Source of the DNA: Dichomitus squalens LYAD-421 SS1
Taxonomy: Eukaryota > Basidiomycota > Agaricomycetes > Polyporales > Polyporaceae
Reading direction: 5' to 3'
Assembly: GCF_000275845.1 (NCBI RefSeq)
Contig: NW_006766883.1
Coordinates: 2,807,655-2,871,654, forward strand
DNA length: 64,000 nt
The translations under genes were made by a program, and so were the position numbers. The notes beneath the pieces were generated by a model. It was not told the DNA's origin. It ran no database searches and was given only the letters and a program-made list of their open reading frames with translations. This document shows positions 1 to 11,575 of the stretch, piece by piece; the first letter of the stretch is position 1, and every line of letters starts with the position of its first letter.

Positions 1-560
1 TTACCATATTTGGGACTCTCTGCTCGTGTACTATAGCTATGCTTCCGGACTCTTCTGGTACTGTCTAGGACAATCTGTACTACTCCAGAACGGTCTAGAC
101 AGGTCTATGCCTTACTCATCTCTTACTCATCCTATGGTGCGATACGTCGCAATTCTTTCACCATCGTATTATTCATCGCACTATGGTACATGTGACTAAC
201 CACTCTTCGATTAGTCATGGACACTTCTCTGTAGTATATAAGGACTTCAGATTGCGTCCTCCCTCTTCAGTCTTTCCTTACTGACTGAAGAGTGAGTACT
301 TCGTTACATCTATCTCTAACTTGTAGTTACTTACTTGACCTTTGTAGTCTTGCTTCGACTCTAGGTACAGTTGGTTACTGCAATATAGTCTTTCCTTACT
401 GACTGAAGATCTTGCTTCGACTCTAGTCGGATCTAATCCTTGTCTTCACAGCCCCGAGTTTATCACCTGAGGTTCGAGGCGCTAGGGCGTGGCGTCCTGA
501 AGTCACTCCGGTGTCGTTCGAGCATTCAAACGCTGACTTTGTGATCAGAAGAGCCGAGAG
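1..560. repeat. LTR-like sequence, probable solo LTR
   Basis: AT-richer than the neighbouring genes and without a coding frame. A TATA-like tatataagg lies near 236-244. Downstream, a 23-bp unit at 269-291 recurs at 387-409, and a 17-bp unit at 348-364 recurs at 410-426. The first unit, with flanking bases, forms a hairpin (cttcagtc ... gactgaag). The sequence ttcaca near 445-450 could be an LTR 3' end. Promoter-like sequence followed by short repeats, with no gag or pol frame beside it, is what a solo or truncated LTR looks like. The 5' boundary lies outside the window and no target-site duplication can be seen. It could also be ordinary intergenic DNA with internal duplication. Confidence 0.4.
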
Positions 561-854
561 TCCATTATCTGTGGGAAAGTGCTAGAAAATGCAAGTGAGG
601 CGAAGGAGGGTGTGGAGTGGCGCAAACTCTTGGACAAGTTGAACGATGGTGGCGTTTGGGAAATCGTGACTACAGAGCGTGACGGGGTTACTCTTGAGCA
701 CGTGCTCCACCGAATCGGGCAAGGCAGATCTCAGCCAGAAGTCGCAAATCGCTAGGCAAAAACAATCTACGGTCTCTGGGTCTCCTCCTGTTTGGCGTTC
801 AGTCGCAACCACCTTTCTCTTACGTTGTCAGTCCGACCCCACATACCTGCTTCA

Positions 855-3800
855 ATGGCCAGGGGTAGAGCCTCTGGAAAGTTTACCACCTCCAGCCGGC
901 CATCGCGCAAGGCGGCAAATGCACTCGGTTATGCGAAGCGGCAGAGTCTGAAGTCCAATACGTTGAGCTCTGGGCTCTCGGACGTGTACGAATATCAACA
1001 GGAGAAGGTCCGTCGTGCAAAAATCAAGCCTTTGCTGGAGAGGGATGAGACAACGGGAATGGGCGCGGCCGATAGTGGGGGCGAGGAGGAGGGTGCAGGA
1101 GGGAGGAGGAGGGACACAAGGCCCAGGCTCATTGGAGAAAACGATGACGACGAGGGTATTGCGGAGGAAGATGATGAGGAGATCGACAGTGATGAAGCGT
1201 TCGAGGAGAGCGATGAAGAGCGCTTTGCCGGCTTCAGCTTCTCGCAGAAAGTACGCCTGTTCGAACAAAAAATCTGCATTCACTGCATTAACCTATAGCT
1301 CTTGTCTAGGCCAAGGAAAGGTCAAAGCCTAAGCGGAAAGCTCCCGCCAAGACTCGCGCCGTGCGATTTGTAGACGTTGACCTCAACGAGGATGACGTCG
1401 AAGAAGCCGAAGGGGTTGCAGAAGACGATTCATCTTCCGAGGACGGCGACGAAGAGGAGGAGCAAGAGGAAGAAGGCGATCCCAGCGAATTCATTGATGT
1501 TTTGGATGTCCTGGACGGTCGCGGGGAATCAGATAGTGAAACTGGTATGGGAAAAGCCGAGAGGGAAGATCAGGCGAGAAGGACAGCGGCCGGAAGTGGT
1601 GAGGAATTCGACACAGATGGGGATGAGGATATGGAGGACTCGGCCGAAGAAGATGACGACGACGAAGAGGAGGATGAAGAGGAGGAGGCAAAGATCGTCT
1701 CTGCCTCCGAGGACGAAGGCGAAGATGGCGACGATGCGCTGCAAGAGCTCGAGAGCTTCGTTACCGGTCTCGACGCTGGGCATAAACGCAAAGCACCTGA
1801 TGATGACGATGCAGCAGTAGATGGTGCTGATTCCAAGCCTGCGCGAAAGCGCAGGTTACTGCCCGAATTGACCGAAGCAGGGGTAGAGAACGAGTTTGCC
1901 GCTACTACAGGTTCGTCTATCACGCGCGTATATTGAGATCGTACTAAGTCAACACTCTTAGGAGACGGGAAGCTCAGCCTAGACGATCTTTTGGCTCCTC
2001 TGGAGGGCGGCCAATCGGCAAATCTCCAATCGCTCAGGAAGTCGGCAAAAGTTCTTGCCTCAACCGGGGGAAAGATCAAGACTCTTTCTGCACCGTTACC
2101 TCAACGTACCGCGGAACGTCTCGACCGTGAGGCTGCATACGAGCAGACTAAGGAGGAAGTCGACAAGTGGAAGGTCACTATGCAGCGCATCAAGGAGGTA
2201 CATACATGACCAGTGATGCGCACTGCGCGTAGTACTTATGTTGTTGCCACTAGGCTGAGCACTTGAGCTTCCCTCTTCAAGCCGAGCCCAAGAGCAGGAC
2301 ATCAAACCTCGAGCTTGCCGCCAAGTTCAAGGCAGGTCTACAACAGTAGCCTCTATATATTGCCGCACGTGCTGACTAACAATATAGCCTTCAAACGAGC
2401 TTGAGAGCGCCGTTGACAAGCTCCTCAAGTCCGCAAAGATGCGCGAGGACGAGATCGCCCAAACCGAATCCCTCAAGTTGAATCATCTCTCCGTCGAAGA
2501 AGTCGCCGCGCGCCGCGCTGAGCTCGCGAAGATGCGCGACCTCATGTTCCGTGCCGAAGCTAAGGCGAAGCGCATCGCGAAAATCAAGAGCAAAACGTAT
2601 CGCCGCATCAAGAAGAAGGAGCGCGCGCGTCTTGCGGAGAAGCTAGGGGAGGGTTCGGACGACGACCTGGATGACGAGGAGGCGCGGCTGAAGCGCGAGG
2701 TCGAGCGCGCGAGGGAGCGGGCAACCTTGAGGCACAAGAACACGGGCAAGTGGGCGAAGGCGATGCGCGCGCGGGGCGAGCTGGACGAGGACCAGCGCAG
2801 AGACATCAACGAGATGCTGGACAGGGGCGAAAAGCTGCGGCGGAAGATTCAGGGCCAGGGTGAGAGCGACGAGGAGAGCGGGGATGAGAGTGACGACGGG
2901 GACGATGGGGAGAGCTTTGCACACATCAAGGCGAAGGCGTTCGACGAACTCGCTGCGTTGGACGCGGAGCAGCCTGAGGCGCCTGAAGGCAAAAAGAGCA
3001 AAAGTATCTTTGAGATGAAGTTCATGAAGGATGCGATGGCTCGCGAGCAGCGCAAGGCGAAAGAGATAGCCGATGACTTCGTCAAAGAGATGGGCAGCGA
3101 TCATGGTGACGATGGCGAGGACGTGGACGTGGACGTGCAGCAAGTGGCGGAGGAGCCGTTGAACGTGACGGTTCAGCGGACAGGTGGGCGCGTAGTCTAT
3201 CGTCCTGGTGTGATGGTGAGTGCAGTTCAACATCGATGATCTACTGCTGTTGACGTTCTGAAGACATCGGGCATGCGACCCGCTGGCTCTCTGGCTTCGG
3301 ATACATCGAGCGTAACACTGAAGTCCACGGACGTTCCTCCAGAAGGTTTGCCAGAACAGTCTGCCTCGCCTCCAGGCTCGCCCGTCTCACAACGCCGTGT
3401 CCCTTCCCCGGCCGCCGAGGTCAACCCCTGGCTCGCTCAAGCAAGCAGCTCTAGCAAAGGCCTGACGAAGCACGAGGTCGCTGTTAGCAAAGAGAGCGCC
3501 GCTGTCGAGAAGTCCAGGAACAAGCTCCGCAAACGCCAGCAGAAGCGACTCGAGGAGAAGGTGAAGGCGCAGGAGGATGCCGAAGTCGACATTTCCCTGT
3601 CCACCGTCATGACCCTGTCTGAGCCTTCGAAGGCGAGCGAACCGTCCAAAGTCACTGCCTTGAAGTCTGCGCCTGCTGCGGACGGCAAGGCGAAGGCGAC
3701 CTCCGCCGCCGACGAGGATAGTGACTCGGACGTCAACAGCGAACTCGAGGAGCAAGAGCGGGCTGCCGCACGGAAAAGCAAGGGAAAAGGCAAGGCGAAC

Positions 3801-4434
3801 GGCGTGAAGGCGTTCGAACAACGCGATCTCGTCGCCCTCGCTTTTGCCGGCGACAATGTTGTTCAGGTACGTCAACATCCGTTGCGTTCACTCAGAAATC
3901 TCTCACCCAGCTTGTACGCATGTAGGACTTCGCCGAGGCTAAACGCCGCGAGATGGCAGAAGACGCTCCGAAGGAGATTGACAACACACTTCCAGGTTGG
4001 GTACGTCGAGCGCCGTTTGCACCTACCCGCACAGTTCCCTAACTATCTTCGATTCGCAGGGCTCATGGGGAGGCGCTGGCACGAAGAAGGCCGCTCCCAA
4101 ACCGCATCTGATCAAGAAGGTCGCGGGGATCGACCCCAAGTCGCGTGCAGACTACAAGAAGGCGCACGTCATAATCTCGGAAAAGCGCGACAAGAAGGCA
4201 GCCAAGTACCTCGTCAAGGACCTGCCGTACCCTTACACGAGTAAGGCGCAATTTGAGCGGAGTATGGAGGTCCCGCTCGGCACCGAGTGGAACACGCGCC
4301 TCGGCTTCCAGAGGGCGACGCTGCCCAAGGTCGTCACAAAGGTGTGTTTCGATGTGCCGTGCAGGGCTAGGAGGATGCTGACGGATTCTCTATAGATGGG
4401 AACGCTCATCACACCCCTCGAAAAACTCTCATGA
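855..4434 (+). CDS. UTP14: U3 snoRNP-associated protein UTP14
   Basis: Nucleolar small-subunit processome component; in yeast, Utp14 activates the helicase Dhr1 during 18S pre-rRNA processing. Nine exons close in phase: 855-1250, 1310-1910, 1962-2197, 2254-2331, 2388-3215, 3264-3866, 3926-4000, 4060-4341, 4396-4434, giving 1,045 aa. The start is MARGRAS; no in-frame Met precedes it in this exon. Family hallmarks are KIKSKTYRRIKKKE, the MKFMKDAMAREQ stretch, GSWGGAG and the C-terminal FQRATLPKVVTK. The N-terminal third is highly acidic (long D/E runs), normal for the family. Intron 4 (2332-2387) has a GC donor: AAG|GCAGGT is the only junction found that keeps frame. It is convergent with the NRAMP gene, 282 bp between stops. 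Identification is firm; exact splice sites are inferred. Confidence 0.93.
2332..2387 (+). other. GC-AG intron in UTP14
   Basis: A 56-nt intron whose donor reads AAG|GCAGGT and whose acceptor is aatatag. Using the nearby GT (one codon plus one base downstream) leaves one extra base and breaks the frame into the conserved PSNELESAV segment. The GC donor keeps phase 0 on both sides. GC-AG introns are a known minor class, usually with strong flanking consensus, as here. Confidence 0.7.
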
Positions 4435-4716
4435 GCTTTGTTTCGTCTCACCATTGCACGTACCGTCGCACATCATGGACCATTGATCTGCTCATCGTTC
4501 GCAACATATCCACAATCCAGTTACCAGCTGCATTAGTGACTGTTTGTATCGCACGCAAAGCACACAAAAGCATCGACGGCATACGTCTATGAGATAACTG
4601 GTGCTATGTTACATCCAATGTGATAATCCAAGTCCGAAAGGGAGATTGACAAAGTTGTATGCTGCTGCTATGATAGTAATGCGCGGCAAGGAAGGCACTG
4701 AAGGCGAAGGGGACGG

Positions 4717-6969
4717 TCAACCGCCTTGCCCCATCGCGAGTCCGACGATTGCATACACATTCGCTATCACTATAACGAGCCAGATCGCGTACGAAACCAC
4801 AACCATGACTTTCCCATTCGAAAAGTCGACCATCGCCACCTGCGCTTCCACGCTCATGGGGTCCTGTGTGGACAACGCACCCTGGGTTGAGGTATCCTGC
4901 GAAGCGACCCGCTCCAGCGGTTTCTTCACGCTCATGATCGACTTGGACGAAGTGAACCATAGGAGGGGAAACACGATGAACGGGAGCACAATCGACAGCA
5001 CAACCTGGGACGCGACTAGGAGCGTGTCTATCCCCGGCCGCCCTGCCGCGGCGGCGACCAGCAGAGCGGGAATGAGGCCGAGACAGCGCGTGAGGAAGCG
5101 GCGCATGATAGGCTGCGAGACGAGGGTGAGTGAGAACGCTGGCGAGGCACGGGCGTGCAGGGGTGGGGACGCACCGAGACTTTCCAGCGGATAAAGCCTT
5201 CGGAGACGATCTGGCCTGCGAGTGTCGCGATGATGGACGCGCTCTGCCCGGATGCGAGCAGTGCTAAGGCAAACATGATAGCGATGCCTGTGTGACACCA
5301 GACGATCAGGGCTCTCAACGAGAATGACGTAGACAGATGGGCACGTACCCTTTCCAAGTTCGTCCTGCAACAGCGCGTACGCGTCAAACAGGCTCGCCGG
5401 GGTTCGCGATCCGTTACGGCCGTCGAAGAAGACTGCGCTCGACAAGGTCAGGATCCTGGACCAACATCGTTAGCCAATCGGCATACGTGGATTTGCCAAG
5501 CCGTGCGACTTACAATGCATTGATCACCACCGCCAATCCCAGCAGCGAGATGACCATATCCACGATGCCGTGGTACAGGTGCGCGCGCACGAAATAGTAC
5601 GGATTATTCTCGCGTTCTGCATGCGACTTTGGCTCGTCCGGATGGCCGTCGATCTGTACGAGGCGAAGGTGCCGGCGGGCTGCCGCAGCAAACGATCGAA
5701 AGCAACAGCGCATGTCATGTTTCGCTGACTGGGGAGAGGGAGCTCTAGAGTCTGACAGAGTGGTCGTCTCCGATACCATCGAGTCTGTCGAGTCCACAGT
5801 TATCCGAACATCGGCCATTGATGTCGCTTCCCTAATCGACATCCTATCTTGAGTCGCCAAAGCGGACCCTAGAAACAGGCTGTGAGGCATGACTGTCGCT
5901 CCTATGATCCCGATCGCTGTGAGGTAGACATGAGAATATGTAGGCAGAATACGCTGTAGCGAGCTCACATGTGTAAAGCGCGCCAGATTGAAAGAGCGTC
6001 TTCGACGGCAGGAAGCCGTCAAACGCATCCTCCCAGTGTACACGTGCCTTAGAGATGATGATGGCCATGCATATAAGGACAACGGATACCTGCAGTGCGG
6101 ATCATTGCAGGTCAGCTCGCGTACCCTCGGGAAAAGCAGGGCGGCAAGGAACATACAAGAATAGCGATGCTGAGCTCGAAGAGCCTGACCGGTTGGCCCC
6201 GGATGGGGTCCCGGAGCGCGAGCAGGAACAACACATCGGATGCAGTGATCAGGACGCCCGCCCACAACGGGAGTTTCGGGAACAAGAGGCAGAGCGCGAT
6301 TGCTGACCCTAGCAGCTCGGCGAGGTCGGTGCTCACGATGGCGATTTCGGAGAGCGCATATAGCGGGTACAGCGCGAGCCAGCGCCATAGAAGTTTGTGT
6401 TTTGGGCGGTCGTAGAGTAGCAGACGGCAGTGGGACGCAAGATCTGTACAGAGATGAGCATGCTTGTGACTCCCAATTTCGGGATTCTACTTTGCGTACC
6501 CATTCCGGTGACGCAACCGAGACGAGATGCTTGCGTCTACTTCATCAGTCAGTGATGGCAAAGAACGCATACAGCAAGGTAACTCACTTGGAAGACGATG
6601 GCGAATATGCCCGCAAGGAGCACTACGAAGAGCAGCTTGTACCCATACTCAGACCCTGCCTGCAGGTCAACTCCCCAATTACCCCTAGTGGCCGTCAACC
6701 ATGCATGGTTCAAGACTACCTAAGCAGGTGGCTTACGGATCGAAGTACGCAACGGCGCACACAATTCCAACCCCTGTATGCTTTGTCGTATGTCGAACGA
6801 CGATCCAAGCATACTTCTTTGTATGGTGCCACCAGGCAGCGCAACCGCCTTTCTGCGCCTGCTGAGGCAGAAGTGCGGGCGGAGCAACTGCCGGCGGGTT
6901 GTCCAGAGTGACATCCTGGCGTTCAGGCTCTCGCGCAGCCAGCTCCAGGTCGGAAGTTGTCTCCTGCAT
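4717..6969 (-). CDS. SMF1: NRAMP-family divalent metal transporter
   Basis: Proton-coupled uptake of Mn2+, Fe2+ and other divalent metals across the plasma membrane or an endomembrane. On the minus strand: the cytosolic N-terminus begins MQETTSDLELA at 6969; TM1 ends with DPGNWG (metal-binding Asp and Asn) split by an intron; TM6 has the ATVMPHS motif; and the NRAMP transport signature appears as GQSASIIATLAGQIV followed by SEGFI. Hydrophobic segments recur to the C-terminus, ending in VGLAMGQGG. The protein is roughly 600 aa over about nine exons. A hydrophilic loop after TM6 contains a serine/threonine-rich stretch near 5700-5850. The reading frame continues upstream of 6969, but that part is low-complexity and unlike the family. 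SMF1 is used as the family symbol; fungi have several SMF paralogues and I cannot say which this is. Confidence 0.9.
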
Positions 6970-7753
6970 CTGTCGTGCTCGTAGGCGTGAAGGTGATGTG
7001 CGAAGCGGGAGGGGGACGCGGAAGAGGGGTGCATGAGCAAGTATAACAGGCAGCGCGCGCAAAGTGGAGGGATGACGGCAAGACGACGTGGTCGAATGCC
7101 ACTGTGAGGGTGAGTGGTAGCCCAAGGGAACGGAGTGCACGGTGACGGCAGGGACGAAAGGATAAGCGGCGAGCACGCTCGGAGGGCCCGGGTGCAGGGA
7201 ACGAGTGAGTGGTACGTGCGGACCTCTCGCACTCGTAACTTCGGGCCAGCGCCCCGCTTCGGCTCATGTCCATGTCTGCGTGGCCCCTGTCGTAGCTGTC
7301 TTTGCGATGCGTTCCGCGGTGTTTAGCATGCTTGCCTACGGGCTGGTGCGAGGCAGGGATGGGCGATGATGTTGAGAGCAGCGTTCGTGCGTGCGCCAAG
7401 CACTGGCTCTGGCGACCTCGTCGGCGGCTCAACATGGCAGGAGGGACACGGCTATTCAAGTCCCCTGGGCGCTCTCAGCTGACGTCAAACCCTAACTGCA
7501 CCGGCAGCAACGCATGAGCGCAAACCTTGTCACATGCACAGGACAGGATAGAACAGTGTTTTAATCGATACATGCGTAGTATGTTTACTACATGGTCGTG
7601 CCTACATCCACCTGGAGAACAGTGTCCAGAGACGCGTTTGCCCCCACCAGGGGAGCGGCACTCCAGTCTGTCGGTACGTCGCAGCACAATCGATGCACCG
7701 CCGTTACGGCAATTTCATGCATGTCATGCGCAGGTTCAAAGGCCTTGGGAGGA
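6970..7753. other. Intergenic, NRAMP promoter side
   Basis: About 780 bp between the NRAMP start codon and the stop of the next minus-strand gene. Open frames are short and proline/serine/arginine-rich, with no recognisable domain. It presumably holds the NRAMP promoter and the 3' UTR of the 7754-9512 gene. No clear TATA box or other element seen. Confidence 0.5.
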
Positions 7754-9512
7754 CTAGACAAGATGTTCGATGAATCGAGAGCCGGATGCGTTGTCGGCCG
7801 AACCGAAAAGTTGTGAGCCGTAGGCTGGGGATAGCTGGGAAAGACAAGGCCTGTCGCAGTTCGCCCATATTGCCGCAAGACCATGATGTACAGCCAGAGG
7901 AGATGTGCTCACAGCAGAAAGCCCCCCAGAACGACGGCGCAGCTTTGGTTCGTCCGACCGACACAGCGGAGAGAGGGGACCTAGAGAGGCCGCGACCCAG
8001 GCCCGTACCGCGTCGCGGCTCTCTCTTCTCGCTTCCATGAAAATGCTACGCAGGTGCCGCCATGACCTTGAACCAAATAAGAGAAAACGCTTGCCAGCTG
8101 GAGGACAGTCGCGATCGCTTCCAGAGTTGACAGGACTGGGGTCGACCACGCGAAAGGGAGGCCGCTTCTTGATTGTGTCTGCACTAAGCAAGTCGGATCC
8201 TAAGCCAATACGACCCGCTCGTTCGTCCTCCCGCGGAACGCTCAGGGACTCCAAAACTGCTCGAAGATCGGCATTACTCTCCGCGCGTCTCATGAACGGC
8301 TCCATAAGACCTTCGTCGTTGGCCTGGTACCACATCTTGCATGCAAGCCATTGACGCTCGCACGCCCAACAGACGATGTCGTCTTCGACCTGCGTGAGGC
8401 AGCATATGTCACATGACCGGACTGAGGGTAGGGGGCAAGTCGAAGCCACCCTGCCAGACGAAGCGCCAGACCGCATCATATAAGCTAGTTGAGGTGAGGT
8501 CGCCTGAAGGTACTTGGTGACTGTAATCGGCGAATGACGTCGGAATATGGGAGAATGGGGGGTCCATGGACTGGCCAAAGTGACTTGTATTGAGGGTGGT
8601 CCCGCAGATAGCAAACGAGGAGAGTAGCTGGGCATGAGGTCACCACGGCGTGGGTAGCCTTGTACGGCCTGAATGTTTTAATGGAAGCAAAGTGATTGAC
8701 CCTCATTCAGCCTCGTACACGTGTGAGGCGGTGTACTCACTTCGGGCATGTCAACGAGAGCCAGCTCTGGGCCCTCGTCTACAGTAGGAAGTATGTTCGC
8801 CGCAACGCTTTCGATGAGTCCTAGAGGTTGGATAGGATGATACTGCGAGAACTTGCTGGGTTTGACGCCTTCATTGATCATCGAGCGTGCCTGTTGCCAG
8901 TTTGACACAAGTCAGAAGGCAGCACTCGAAGAACCTTTGCGTGGCAACACACCTCTCCGAGGTCTTCTAGATCCCAGTCTTCGTCTTCATAAGACTCCGG
9001 TATCTGCTGGGGGATCGTGAGTCAGAGTATCTAGGCCGGTGAAGCAGGCGTCAGACCTTCTTCTCCGCGACCATGAGCTGTCCTGTGACGGTCCTCTAAG
9101 ATAATGTGAAGATGTGTTGAACCCCTAAGCTACGCACATTGTCTCACCTGTATCCTCACGGATGACCTCAAAACTTTATGCCGTGACCCCTCCCCTGAAT
9201 GAAACGCCGACATGGAAGCGACGTCGTACAGGGAAGCCTTCGTCCTGGGCGGTGTGCGTCTGTTGGCTTCGGGACCGTACGCAAGACGTACCTCTTCTTT
9301 GTAAACTCTCACTCCCAATCCTGGAGAAGTGGCCTTCCCCGACTGGCGAAGACGCCGAGCTCGAGGTTTCGTACGATGAATGGGATCTCTTGAATTCTAA
9401 TGGCGCTCGATCAACGTAACTGAGAAGCAGATTGGACAGCAGGTGGACTCACAGGACGTAGTGCCACTACGTTGCACAGAAACGAGACGGCGTTCTCGTG
9501 GAAGTGGCACAT
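7754..9512 (-). CDS. Hypothetical protein with a Cys cluster
   Basis: Not recognised. A phase-consistent model of seven exons (9512-9478, 9396-9313, 9259-9148, 9095-9057, 9003-8953, 8890-8741, 8668-7754) gives 461 aa starting MCHFHENAVSF. The 5' end is the weakest part: the frame is open somewhat further upstream and the first intron has alternative acceptors. Visible features are an acidic ESYEDEDWDLEDLGE segment, a conserved-looking PIQPLGLIESVAANI stretch, and near the middle of the last exon a cluster CDICC...CWAC...C that could bind zinc. The C-terminal 150 residues are basic and serine-rich. The kinase gene starts only 391 bp away on the other strand, so the two may share a promoter. 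Matched splice phases across all exons argue that it is a real gene. Confidence 0.55.
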
Positions 9513-9903
9513 CCTCTCCCCTATGCGCGCGGCGAGCCTGCGCTGCAGAACGGTGGATGTTGCCAGTCTTGCTGCGAAACGTCAGAGTCGTGTGATCGGA
9601 TGAGAACGCAGAGGTTGAGAGACGTTGTGAGGCAAATGTCCGTTGACACCGCGGTTGAACGAGGAGGGATTTGGCCACAAGTTGCTGTTTGGTCTGAACC
9701 GGTGACGAACAGGGTCATCCCGACGGAGCCGGACCGAAGCGCCAAGCGCCAAGCGCCGTTCGCGAAGGGCAGCGTGAGGAGGAGCCTGTACGCGCGACGC
9801 TAGTATAACTCCTCTTAGTCCCTGTGCGCAATGCCTTCATCCCCTCTCCACAACAGCCTCCTACGAGAACATCACCAACTGCAAGAGTGCCACCAGACGC
9901 GCT

Positions 9904-11481
9904 ATGGGTGACCTAGTCGACATGGCTGGTTTCGATGAACTCGAGCAATTCGCGCCGCGACTGCAGGATACGTTTGACGTCGTGAGTACTGCTTCTCCTT
10001 GCCTGGTGATCCTTTACATGGACCCCGCGCGACATCGCCGTTGGGGCTGGTACTGACTATGTACGCAACAGGACACTTTTGAGACGATCGCGGAGAGCGT
10101 GGCCGCGTATGTGACCCGCGCACGATTCCGCGACGCTTCTCGGGGATCGGTCGTCGCCATCAAGAGCGGGTCGGTCAACCCACGATTTTCGATGCAGCCG
10201 CATGATATTGGCAAGGAGCTGCGCATGCTCTGTAACTCGCCGCATAGCAACGTATGTCCTCTGGTGCTGTTCACGACGTGTCCTTGGCTTACCCTCGCCC
10301 AGGTAATCGAGGTACTCGGGCATGCGTTCGAGAAACCGATGAGTACGGTGCACTTCTGGATGCCGTTCGTTCCGTACCATCTCTCGAACATCCTTGCAAG
10401 CACTCGCTTCTCTGCGTTCGCCCCTCCTGGTGCGGTGAACGGTGCAAGTACACCAGACGCGTCCGCGTTCCTCGTCGCTACCAAGTCTCTTGTCTACCAG
10501 ACCCTCTCGGCGCTCGCGTTCATCCACGAACGCAGGATTGCACACCGTGACGTCAAGCCTCAGAACATCCTCATTACCATCGACGGCTGTGTCAAACTCA
10601 TCGATTTTGGGGTAGCATGGTCCCAGAAGCCGAATGAGCGCGATCTATGGCCAGAGCCGCCCGGGAAGATGTGCTTCGACGTCGCAACAGGGTCCGTAAA
10701 CCTTCATCATTATCTCACATCTGACCTCGCGATCAGTTCGGACGTTAATCTCTTGTCGGCTGAACTTGCAGACCTTACCGCGCCCCAGAGCTCCTATTCG
10801 GGACGAGGGACTATAACGCCTACGCGATCGACTTGTGGAGCATGGGTGCCGTGCTAGCGGAATTCTTTACGCCGCTGAAGTTGCGCAAAGCATGCTACGA
10901 TGAAGATGATTGGTATGAGGACGAAGACGAAGGCGATTGGGACTCGGACGCCCCTCCTGCGAAGATGCCCTTCGTCGTATCCAAAGGCGTCTCGCCTACC
11001 AGCCTAAATGCCCGGTGGGTGCGGGAAACGCTCTACGACTCGACCAGGGGGCAGATCGGCCTCGCATGGAGCATATTCAAGGTGCACGGCACACCCAGTG
11101 ATGAGACGTGGCCGGTATGTCTGCTATCAGCATGCTCGATAACGCAGTCAACTGACTCCGATGCATCTTCCGCAGACATTCAAACAACTCCCTGATGCTG
11201 GGAAGGTGACATTCTTTGAAAGCCCTCCCGCGGACTTGTCCAAGCTCCTCCCCAATCTGCCTTCAGGAGGCAGATATCAAGAGAGTGAGGACAGCTTTGA
11301 CCTCCTGACGAGGCTTCTAACATACGAGCCTGTCATGCGCCTCCCGGCCGCGGATGCGCTCGGCCACCCTTTCTTTAAGCGCGGGCTTCCCCTCGTGCTT
11401 CCTCAAGGACAAGGTGGGAAGACATGGCAAGGACGTGGGCTCGCGGATGTTATCTCCCAGTACATCAGCAACGTAGGTTGA
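9904..11481 (+). CDS. Divergent CDK-like (CMGC) protein kinase
   Basis: Serine/threonine kinase, 431 aa, exons 9904-9981, 10072-10251, 10303-10691, 10772-11114, 11176-11481 (phases close). Catalytic elements in order: VVAIK lysine, HRDVKPQNIL catalytic loop, DFGVAW metal-binding Asp, and YRAPELLFG with DLWSMGAVLAEF as in CDKs. The glycine-rich ATP loop is not recognisable (the segment before VVAIK reads RFRDASRGS), and the DFG segment is followed by an insert before YRAPE. Another insert after LKLRKACYD is strongly acidic. The C-lobe ends with the usual LLTYEPVMRLPAADALGHPFF. It resembles CDK-activating or Csk1-type kinases more than cell-cycle CDKs, but that subfamily call is inference. Its 3' end is only 94 bp from the convergent SMC4 stop. 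Confidence 0.82.
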
Positions 11482-11575
11482 ACGATACACAACAGAGACG
11501 GTGTATAGGATAGGATAGGACAGGATACACAACACGTGCGACTATGGCACCGTACTGTACAACTATGGACATTAT

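Noticed and set aside
1361..1830. Minus-strand and alternate-frame ORFs rich in Ser or Arg over acidic coding regions
   Set aside because: These are shadows of the GAN/GAR-rich UTP14 coding sequence.
6720..7459. Upstream N-terminal extension of the NRAMP protein
   Set aside because: The open frame before MQETTSDLE is low-complexity and absent from the family; more likely a leader region.
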